This document shows positions 56,358-64,000 of a stretch of 64,000 nucleotides of DNA, one piece after another. The stretch's first letter is position 1; every line of letters begins with the position of its first letter. Under the pieces are notes generated by a model that was given only the letters and a program-made list of their open reading frames with translations, made no database searches and was not told the origin of the DNA. The position numbers and the translations under genes are program-made. Source of the stretch: Pyropia yezoensis (lineage: Eukaryota; Rhodophyta; Bangiophyceae; Bangiales; Bangiaceae); the NCBI GenBank assembly GCA_009829735.1, contig CM020618.1, positions 18,709,346 through 18,773,345 on the forward strand, given 5' to 3'.

Positions 56358-56822
56358 ACCACAAAAGCCCACAAGGGGCGATACAGGCGCGCGGGACGAC
56401 CCGCGCCCCACGGGGCTACGAGAACGCTCCACCCAGACCCCTGGGCGGGCCTGGGCCACACCCCCGTACGGGGCAACCAAGAGGGGGTCACCCCGAAGCC
56501 GCCCCCGCGAAGAGCGGGCAGCTCCCGCCCGCACTCACTCGTTAACATGAGAGGGGCTCCCCTACCACCAGACGCCTGGTGGCGGACCCACTTGCACCAC
56601 ACCCCAAAAAAAAGTCGTGAGTCAACACCCGCATCGGGAGTTCAACGGTCCGGAAAATGGACCTCGTACGCGCCATACCAAGGGGGACACCCCCCTCAGT
56701 CGGCCCCGAAAAGGGGTGTCGGCCGCGAGAGGGCGTAAACCCCCAACCGACTGGTTAACGGTCGCGCGACCTGCTTACATTCGGAAAGCCGAATGCAAAT
56801 CGACCTGAGGACGGGCCGAATC

Positions 56823-56835
56823 TAAGGGGGGAATA
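56823..56835 (+). promoter_or_regulatory. A5 polypurine tract
   Basis: TAAGGGGGGAATA directly before the LTR. Confidence 0.85.
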
Positions 56836-57197
56836 TGTAGCGATATGGGTGACCGTATTGTGGCCCTCATTTAGGGGGTCTACTTCTATCCCGTAACTTT
56901 CAATTTGGGAGTTCGTACTGGTCACGGTATCGGCGAGTTACGTATAACCAGAGGGACTTGCATCTTGGAGTGGAGGGTAGTTAGTGGTGTCTCCGAGGGT
57001 TTATAACGAGGGGGCCGGCAGCGGATCTACCGCCGGCCATGGTAGAACAACAAACCCCTCCCATTCGGGCTCCCATCTTGGTCCCGTGGCTTGCGCTCCA
57101 AGGACAGAAACCTTGGCCTCCCGGTGACGTTGGTGCCGATCCCCCTTGGTGAGTGTTCCCTGAGAGTGCACGTGCGACGGATACCTATTGTGCAACA
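56836..57197 (+). repeat. A5 3' LTR (362 bp)
   Basis: TGTAGCGATATGG start, ATTGTGCAACA end (one change in the terminal repeat). Confidence 0.93.
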
Positions 57198-57660
57198 CTC
57201 GTCCGGTATGGGCCTGTCGTCGGCCCCGGTCGTGGCCAAACGGGACATCACGCCTGCTGAATGGTGGTGCTGGCCCGGCCTGGTCTCCACGGTATAGTTG
57301 AACTCGGCGAGTCGTAGGCGCCAACGGGCCAAGAGTCTATGGGCCCGGTCCATATGTAGCATCCATTTCAGAGCCGTGTGGTCCGTCCGGACCATGTATC
57401 GGGTCCCTTGTAGGCACGGTCTCAATAGAAAAAGGCCCCTACAGCGGCCAAGCATCCCCGTTCAGTGGTACTGTAGTTCTGTTCCGCACTGGTCAGCACT
57501 CTACTCCAGAATCCATCGGGCTTGTAGGCCCCGTCTCCCTATTCCTGTAGAAAGAGGCTTCCAACGTTGGCCGCGCTAGCATCGGAAGGTTCACGGACTG
57601 TAAGGCGTACCATGCAAGCGGAAGATACAGTCTAGCCCCGCTGGAAAGCAGCGCCAAAGT
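57198..57660 (-). pseudogene. Element D: RNase H fragment of a fourth Ty3/gypsy family
   Basis: On the minus strand: DASAANVGSLFLQE, a stop, YKPDGFWSRVLTSAEQNYS, TERGCLA, then (after a stop) RTDHTALKWMLHMDRAHRLLA, ARWRLRLAEFNYTVE and GQHHHSAGVMSRLA. These are the RNase H motifs of gypsy pol. Sequence is unlike A and C pol, so it is a separate family. The A5 LTR adjoins at 57197. Confidence 0.8.
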
Positions 57661-57906
57661 AAGTAGGTTGCAGTGCGTCAGTTCTCTCCATTGACACGAA
57701 CAGGTGTGTCGATACTCCACTCTACCGAGTCGCTTCGGGGGGCACAGCATCGGACTAAATTCTGTTGCTCGGACACTGTTGAGGCAGACAGGGGGGGGGG
57801 CAAAACGCAACATACAGCCTTTGCCCCCCCCGTTGACGGGGGTCTGGAGAATTAGTTACTGGCACAGCGTTCGTTCTTTCTTTGTGATGTCGAGGGGTTC
57901 TCACCA
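57661..57906. other. Unassigned stretch beside element D
   Basis: Possible further D sequence at its left end. Contains an inverted G/C-run pair around 57790-57840. No gene seen. Confidence 0.4.
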
Positions 57907-58200
57907 TACAGAAAACTTGTTTGGGCTGATTCTCCATCTCTGGGCTGGATACACCATTCCACTGATAGAGTTCAGTTTCTCACAGGAAACCTGTTTGGGC
58001 TGATTCTCCGTCTCTGGGCTGGATACACCATTCCACTGATAGAGTTCAGCTCTTCACAGGAAACCTCTTTGGGCTGATTCTCTGTCTCTCGGCTGGATAC
58101 ACCATTCCACTGATAGAGTTCAGCTTCTCACAGGAGACCTGTTTGGGCCGATTCTCCGTCTCTTGCCGGGATACATTGTCTCGCCGATAGACGTCGCGTC
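57907..58200 (+). repeat. 74-bp tandem repeat, four units
   Basis: TTTGGGCTGATTCTC recurs at 57920, 57994, 58068 and (as TTTGGGCCGATTCTC) 58142, giving an exact 74-bp period. Each unit also has GGATACACCATTCCACTG. The last unit is diverged. It directly precedes the 28S fragment. Confidence 0.92.
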
Positions 58201-58308
58201 GCCAGCCAGCTAACCAACCCTTCTCCATACAACATAATCAGAGAGCGAAGCTATGCCAATTTTTTCCTTCAGACTCCATTCTGCACCAGAACGTCCACCG
58301 TGGTATCA

Positions 58309-58311
58309 GCG

Positions 58312-58348
<37 letters not shown>

Positions 58349-58752
58349 ATGAGTCGTTGTCGCAACAGTAATCCAACGCAGTACGAGAGGAACTGTTGGT
58401 TCACATAATTGGTCTTTGCGCCCGGCGGAACCGCCGTTGGCGCGAAGCTACCATGTGCTGGATTATGGCTGAACGCCTCTAAGCCAGAATCCATGCTGGA
58501 AAGCGTCAACCCGTGCTCCCCCACCCCGACGTGCATACGCGTAGGGCGGCCTGGTGCCTCCCGAGAATCATACTATAGATCCCGCCGACAGCGTTTAACC
58601 CGACCGTCGGCGTGCCATCCCACCAAATTTTACTCGATGGGGGAGACAAATCCCTTGTAGACGACTTGTTTATGGGACAGGGTGTTGTACGCTTTTGAGT
58701 AACCTCGTTGCTACGATTAGCTGAGACACAGCCCTTGTCCCTCTGATTTGTT
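58309..58752 (+). rRNA. 3' end of a 28S (LSU) rRNA gene, partial
   Basis: Contains the universally conserved TTAGACCGTCGTGAGACAGG, TTTTACCCTACTGATGA, AGTACGAGAGGAAC, CGCGAAGCTACCAT and GGATTATGGCTGAACGCCTC, ending at CTCTGATTTGT. In order these match the last 440 or so bases of eukaryotic LSU rRNA. Sequence 5' of TTAGACC is unrelated, so the gene is cut there. The variable stem between has its own GC-rich sequence. A rearranged or orphan rDNA copy. Confidence 0.95.
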
Positions 58753-59223
58753 TTCATGAACGGCTAGTGCCACCACGCTGTGTCCCGGTTCGGACATTGT
58801 CTATGTGTACACCGACACACTTGGCGACACTTCGGCGTGACTGCCCTTCGGCTTCACACCATCCGTCCATGTCAACAATCCCCGTCCCGCGTCGGCGAAA
58901 GGCACTCTGTGCCCCTTGCCTCCGCCCCCTTCTCCCTCTTCCTCCAAAGTCGGGGGAAGAAGGGGGGGAAGGAGGGGGGGGGGGGGGAGAGAGAGACACC
59001 ACACACCACGTCTAAACAAGTCTCAGACCCCGCATTTTTTTACATAAATTCGACATCGGGAGGAAGGTGTCCCATGCTACACGTGAACCCCGTCTGAAGG
59101 CCTTTCCCAGAGAGGGGGGGGGTAGGGCTTGCACTTTCTCGTCCCTCAGGCGCCCAGAAAAGACCCCCACTCACGGCCAAGTCGGCACCCAGGCGAGCTT
59201 GGCCGTGAGAGCATGTCGGCCTG
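58753..59223. other. Presumed rDNA 3' spacer, unique part
   Basis: Follows the LSU end directly. Has a purine run (58965-58990) and a T run near 59035, and a 34-bp imperfect duplication of GACTTGGCCGTGAGAGCATG-type sequence at about 59165-59246. No gene. Confidence 0.6.
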
Positions 59224-59947
59224 CGTGCCGACTTGGCCGTGAGAGCATGAAGGGGCTAGAATTTACGCATGAAGCCCCCCCCCAGGAGCGGGTGACGAAA
59301 CGGGTGATCGGGCAGGTGACCGTATGGGTGACGGAGCGCGTGACGGAGATGGTGACAGAGCGAGTGACCGCGCGGGTGACCGCGCGGGTGACCGCACGGG
59401 TGACCGCATAGTCGCCCCTATTCGAATGAAGGGGCTAGAATTTACGCGTGAACCCCCCCCCCAGGTGTGGGTGACGAAACGGGTGACGGAACAGATGACC
59501 GTATGGGTGACGGAGCGGGTGACGGAGAGGGTGACAGAGCGAGTGACCGCACGGGTGACTGCACGGACGACCGCACGGGTGACCGCATAGTCGCCCCTAT
59601 ATGCAGGAAGGGGTTAGATTTCACGCGTGACCCCCCCCCCCACCTACCCCTTCCCGTGCACCAATCCAAACCAAACTCTCCCACATGTTTCTCCCCACCC
59701 CCTAGAGTCTCAAACCACCCTCTGTTCACTTCCCGACCGCCGCTGCCCGCCCCATTTCACCCCCCCCAAATCGCCCCTATATGCAGGAAGGGGTTAGAAC
59801 TCACGCGTGAACCCCCCCCCCACCTACCCCTTCCCGTGCTCCAATCCAAACCAAACTCTCCCACATGTTTCTCCCCACCCCCTAGAGTCTCAAACCCCCC
59901 TCTGTTCCCTCCCCAACCGCCGCCACCCACCCTATTTCACCGGGGCT
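59224..59947 (+). repeat. Spacer repeats: four long units with 12-bp subrepeats
   Basis: Units share an AAGGGG[CT]TAGA...CACGCGTGAA-type core followed by a run of C, at about 59247, 59427, 59607 and 59790. Units 1 and 2 also contain tandem 12-bp repeats (GTGACCGCGCGG and variants). Units 3 and 4 share a different 110-bp tail. The open frames over the 12-bp array are translations of the repeat, not genes. Confidence 0.85.
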
Positions 59948-60141
59948 TGGCCTTGCTTCCCCGTTCCGACCAAGAAACTGTTGGCCCACACACCATCTTC
60001 TTGTTTGTCAGTTGGGGGATTGCCCCACAACAGGGTTAGAGTGTGTGCGACTTGCACTTCCTCCGGTTCCCCCGACACGAGAGGCTGCCCTCGCGCACCG
60101 CCCCAACTTGGGTGTCGCGTGTGCGAGTGGTTTTTGCCACG
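59948..60141 (+). repeat. C4 5' LTR (194 bp)
   Basis: Starts TGGCCTTGCTTCC, ends TTTTTGCCACG (last base changed from A). Full-length match to the solo LTR 42348-42541. Confidence 0.88.
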
Positions 60142-60161
60142 TTTGGTGGAGCAGCAGGGGA
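60142..60161 (+). promoter_or_regulatory. C4 primer binding site
   Basis: TTTGGTGGAGCAGCAGGGGA directly after the LTR. Confidence 0.78.
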
Positions 60162-60260
60162 CAGAGGTAAACTTTACCTCCGGGTGCACCCGGGTGTAGG
60201 GGGCCCTCTATCTCAGAGGAACGGTGGACTTGGACCGTGTCATACGGATTGTTAGCCAGC

Positions 60261-62207
60261 ATGGCTGGTTAGGACCTCCCGTCGTCTAGGGAGTACACGG
60301 GTAACGCACGTACTTCAGTGCCTTTGAATACTGGTGAGACACAGGTAGGTGTACCTGGGGTCGCAGACGGACTAGAGGTCCCTCAAGCCAGCAGGACTGG
60401 GAGTACGGGCGGGCAACAGGCCACCCCGACTCAGTCGGGAGTTCATTCGGGTGACACTTCTGATGTTGGTGGGCCGAAGTCCGGCCACCGTGTGGATTAC
60501 TCAACGGGAACGTCCCAAGGTGAGAGGACTGTCCCCGCGGGATCCACTCGGCTTAAAGCCAACTTTGGCTTGGAGCTGTCGCCAACTAGGCTTTTGGAGG
60601 ACGGCGGACCTCCGTTGGTCGGCGATGGGCTCGCTCCGATGCCCCCAGTTGAGACCCCTGAGGATCGTGGTTACCCCTCAGGCGGACTCCCGGAGGCGGA
60701 CCGAGACTCAACAGGAGTCGATAATCCACTCCTCGCGGAAACTGTCCGTCGGAAGGCGACCAATGTGTTGCGGCAGACTTTGCCGGACCGGGTAGGCACG
60801 ATGACGAATACTATTTTGAATCAGATTGTGGCGAGTTTGCCAGATGGTCTCAATGTCCAGACTGAATTGGGGCTTTCGAGCCCACAGACGCAGGGGGATT
60901 GCCTGCGTACGCCTGTCTCGGGTCGCCCCGAGCCGGGGGCTACCCCTGTGACTCCCAACGAGGGAGCCACACCATTCTCGGTGGGGCACACGCCCTCTAC
61001 GGGGGAGCTCCCCTCGGAAACGCCGGTGGCTACATCAAGCTCGCCGCGGCAGACAACAGGCATTGCGGGTCAACTCACCTCATTGCCTCAGCGGCTTTTC
61101 CCTCAACATGAGGTGCCGCCCAAGATCCAGGTAGCCAACCCGGTCTACTAGAGGATCTTTGATTGTGAGACCTACACCCTCCACAACAAGTCGGTGGCGT
61201 ACGGTCCTATTCAGGCCCGAGCCATGGGCCGTGCCAAAAAGAATGCACTTCACTCTTTTGGGCACAAAGCGGAGTGGGATGGAACTCCCCCCCTTCGTGT
61301 CTTAGAGTTTCTACGTCGTTTCACAAAAGCCTGTGACGACGATGCCATGAGTGAAGGCATGGCTTTCTACATGATACAGGAGTTTACCAAGGGCGACGTA
61401 CGGACAGAACTCATGTCCGTCATGCCCAGTTCCTCAAGTGGAGGCGCTGGTGAGGTGACGTCCTATTTGGAGCTCGTCAACTGGTTGTTGAGAGCCATGG
61501 TGGATGAAGCAGCGTTGGCTTCTCAAGTCGAGGAGTTTACGCAAGCTCATCAGGAAGAGACTGAGGACCACTTGTCCTTTGCGAAGGAGGCTCGTAAGCT
61601 CAACAATCTTTGTGTCTTTCGTCATCCACAAGCTGTGGTGAAGAGTCGGTTTGTGGAGGGACTCCATTGGTCAGTCCGTATGGAGACCCGGGAGCATAAT
61701 ACTGCCCGGGCGACACTAGCCGAGTTGGCTAGGTTCTCCTCCCGCAGAGGTGAGGCCTACCGCAAGTTGCAAGAGGAACAACGCCAGGAGCGTCAGGCCG
61801 AGTTGGCCAAGGTACGAGAGGAGGCGCCCCAGGCCAGAGAGCTACGAGAGGCACGCCGAATCCGCAAGGAGAGGGTAGTAGCTGCCGTGGGAACTTCCCA
61901 GGGCACCTCGTCGGCTTCCCAAGTCGGGAAGACCCCTCCGGGAACTGACCGTCGGTGTTGGAACTGCAACTCCGATGGACACTGGGCATATGATTGCCCT
62001 ATGTTGAGTAAACGCATTCAACAACTCGTTGAGAATGCGAGCAAGAAGACGGCTACGAACAAAGTGCGTTCACGCCGCGAGGCTGGACCTCGACCGGTAG
62101 TGGCGGTCGCCACACCCTCGGCGGAGGGGGCGGACACGTCGTCCTCGGACTCGTCGTCTTTCCCTTCGCCCTCGGAGTCCGACGCCAAGTCGGCGGGAAA
62201 CGAATGA
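60261..62207 (+). pseudogene. C4 gag
   Basis: Start ATG 60261 (Met-Ala-Gly), then TAG at codon 4 and another TAG at 61149; the frame is otherwise whole. Capsid region HSFGHKAEWDGTPPLRVLEF and SGGAGEVTSYLELVNWLL. A helical run to QRQERQAELAKVREEAPQ. Zinc knuckle CWNCNSDGHWAYDC. A Ser-rich tail ends Gly-Asn-Glu-TGA. Confidence 0.92.
62195..62201 (+). promoter_or_regulatory. C4 -1 frameshift heptamer GGGAAAC
   Basis: G GGA AAC in gag phase, followed by GAA TGA. In this copy an indel near 62300 closes the -1 frame at 62380. Confidence 0.75.
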
Positions 62208-64000
62208 CCGTTGAAGCTGGCCGTCCTAAGCTCACAACGGCAGCCTCGGCAAAGTGGGTCAAGAGGACGAACCAACCCTGCCGGATACTGCGGCGACCTG
62301 CGGAAGGGAGTCCGCCCACCTCGGGTAGGACTCCCCAAGAACGTAAACCCACGTCGGGTCATCACGGTGCTGACCGGTGAGAACTTCCAGGTGGCTGGAC
62401 GGGTGAAACTAGCCCCCGGCCGTGCCTGTTGTGCCCGTATCGTACTTGATACCGGTGCAGGAGCCTCTTTGATACGCAAGTCGCTATTACCCAAGGAGAT
62501 AAAGCTCCAACGCTGGAGGTCTAAGGCCGACCATATGAACGACATCAATGGTGGGGTACTTCCCATTGTTGGTGCCGTAACCCTACCAACTAGGTTGGGA
62601 ACCCATGAGGTCGACGTGACCTATGGAGTAGTCGAGAATATATCGGTACCCCTGCTTCTGGGTACCCCTTATGTTGTTACACAAGTGCCTTTGATTTGTG
62701 GCCCTGAGTATTGGGTCAAGTTGATGAATGGGGAGACCATCCCCATCCTTGGTAAGGGAACGTCCGTGGCTCCTGTGACAGTCTCACAGTCGAAGCCTGT
62801 TTGCTCCGTGAGAGAAGGGTTTACTGCTACTCTGCGTTTAGCCCGCAAGGTCACGTTGCCCCCCAACTCGGTGGCGCACGTTGACGTTGTAACTGATTAT
62901 ACGGGGCACGGGTTGGTGCACTCTAACCCCCGTCTTGCTCGCAAGCACCAAGTGCGTGTTGCCCTTGGCACGATGGACTCCAAAGCCGGAGTCCCGTGGA
63001 GGGTTCAGGTGATGAACCTGAGCTCTTCGCCCATGCACTTCCAGTCGGGACCCAAGTTCGGCTATATCGACCAACATGAGGGACCAGTAGTAGCGGTCAC
63101 CCTTAATGCGGGCGCGAGTAGCGACCCGAAGTCCGGAAAGGAGAAGCACCAAGCCAAGTCGGCCGCCTCTCCTCGGCCCCATGTGAACATGGAGAATGTT
63201 CCACCGAGGTTGAGGGTTCAAGTTGAACGCCTCTTGGACCAATATCACAAGTTGTGGGATGGTCAATTGGGACTCATGAGAGCCACCGAACACCGGATCG
63301 AGTTGAAGCCCGGTGCACCCCCTATACGCCAACAACCGTACAGTGGAGGGCCCCGTTCAAGGGCCCTTGTCAAGGAGCAAGTCGCTCGCATGGTGACCCT
63401 CAATGTGCTTGAGCCCCGCAACGCCGAGTGGGCGAGTCCGGTGGTCATTGTCCCCAAGGTTGATGGGACCCCACGGTTCTGTATCGACTACCGTAAGCTG
63501 AACGAGAGCACGGTGATGGACAGTTATCCCCTACCTAAGATGGACGACTGTCTGGACTCACTGGGGGGGGCAAACGTGTTCTCTACCCTAGACTGTAACG
63601 CGGGGTATTGGCAAATTCCCATTGCCCCGGAGGACAGGCATAAAACTACCTTTACTTGTCACTGTGGTACCTACCAGTGCAAACGACTACCGTTTGGACT
63701 GTGCAACGCGCCGGTAACTTTCCAGCGCGCCATGGATATGCTTCTGGCCGGAGTACGGTGGCAGATCTGTTTTGTGTACCTAGAAAATATCATTGTGTTC
63801 TCCCGAAGTCCGGAGGAGCACATTGGGAATCTTGGCCAGGTGTTTAAGCTACTTGCTGACGCCGGTGTGTCACTGAAGGCGAGCAAGTGCCACCTCTTTA
63901 CACAGGAGGTGGAGTACTCGGGACATGTTGTCCGTCCGGGGCGCCTCAGTGTCAACGAGAAGAACTTGAGAGCCATCCGTAAGGCTCAGTACCCCCGGAC
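62201..64000 (+). pseudogene. C4 pol: protease and reverse transcriptase (runs off window)
   Basis: Protease core DTGAGASLIRKSLLP near 62450. Reverse transcriptase: FCIDYRKLNESTV, LPFGLCNAPVTFQ. The active-site motif is YLENIIVFS: both catalytic Asp residues are replaced (Glu, Asn), so this enzyme should be inactive, although the frame is open from 62376 to the end of the window. Confidence 0.92.

Larger units (their letters stand above)
48370..57197 (+). mobile_element. Ty3/gypsy element A5 (plus sense), 5'-truncated
   Basis: Starts inside gag at about 48370 without 5' LTR, then runs through pol, 24-bp repeats, aORF, polypurine tract and a 3' LTR ending at 57197. It is inserted into, or fused to, element D at its right end. 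Confidence 0.92.
59948..64000 (+). mobile_element. Ty3/gypsy element C4 (plus sense), 5' part
   Basis: 5' LTR 59948-60141, primer site, gag and pol up to the reverse transcriptase, continuing past the window end. Inserted in, or joined to, the rDNA spacer repeats. Confidence 0.93.

Noticed and set aside
57907-58200. tRNA genes, suggested by a 74-bp period
   Set aside because: No cloverleaf: no T-loop GTTC core, no acceptor pairing and no CCA-side fit in the unit.
59067-60039. Frames rich in Val-Thr-Ala/Glu-Arg repeats
   Set aside because: They are read-throughs of the 12-bp spacer repeat, whose length is a multiple of three, so they stay open by construction.
62195-62400. Stop-codon readthrough (UGA) joining gag and pol in C4
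   Set aside because: In C4 gag and pol happen to share a frame, but C3 has the normal -1 relation with an open overlap; a small indel near 62300 in C4 explains the difference.
1-64000. Bacterial, plasmid or viral genome
   Set aside because: Eukaryotic LSU rRNA, chromodomain retroelements and PIF1 are present; no operons or ribosome binding sites are seen.

Overview
The window is eukaryotic nuclear DNA. It holds the 3' end of a 28S rRNA gene, chromodomain-bearing Ty3/gypsy (chromovirus-type) retrotransposons, a broken PIF1-type helicase gene and GC-rich coding sequence. A GC-rich red alga of the Porphyra/Pyropia type would fit, partly because the best host-gene candidate (45124-46740) starts with Met-Ala-Phe-Val like a red-algal plastid transit peptide. 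That placement is inference; only 'GC-rich eukaryote packed with Ty3/gypsy elements' is shown directly.

About 80% of the window is retrotransposon. I separate four families, A to D. Family A (LTR about 362 bp, TGTAGC...GCTACA) has four copies: A1 (minus sense, 4928-11736), A2 (minus, 17693-28378, nearly complete, target duplication GCAGT), A3 (plus, 13457-17692 and 28384-31663, split by A2) and A5 (plus, 48370-57197); no copy is numbered A4. Family B (LTR about 540 bp) has B1 (plus, 1-4927, inserted into the pol gene of A1) and B2 (minus, 38045-42060, pol deleted). Family C (LTR about 194 bp) has C3 (minus, 33107-37858), a solo LTR (42348-42541) and C4 (plus, 59948 to the window end). Family D is one RNase H fragment (57198-57660). 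Every copy is damaged.

The notable feature is that families A and B carry a third large gene between pol and the 3' LTR, on the strand opposite to gag-pol (called aORF here). It recurs in A2 (18648-20992), A3, A5 and B1. Its product, about 525 to 800 residues, has an acidic or Pro/Ala-rich N-terminus, a conserved central domain and a helical C-terminus that I cannot assign to a known family. In family A it has its own TATA-like box plus a GC-rich palindrome upstream, and convergent palindromic 24-bp repeats separate it from pol. A second shared trait is a textbook -1 frameshift heptamer, G GGA AAC, two codons before the gag stop in all three families.

Layout: 1-4927 B1; 4928-11736 A1; 11737-12715 C-terminal half of a PIF1 helicase pseudogene; 12716-13456 its flank; 13457-31663 A3 with A2 nested inside; 31664-32642 N-terminal half of the same PIF1 gene on the other strand; 33107-38022 C3 and an inverted LTR; 38045-42060 B2; 42061-48369 mostly unique sequence with one good host gene candidate and one weaker one; 48370-57197 A5; 57198-57660 D; 57907-59947 74-bp repeats, the 28S rRNA 3' end and spacer repeats; 59948-64000 C4. 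The two PIF1 halves are bounded by family A LTRs with matching target duplications, so the 20 kb between them appears to have been inverted by recombination between inverted A elements.
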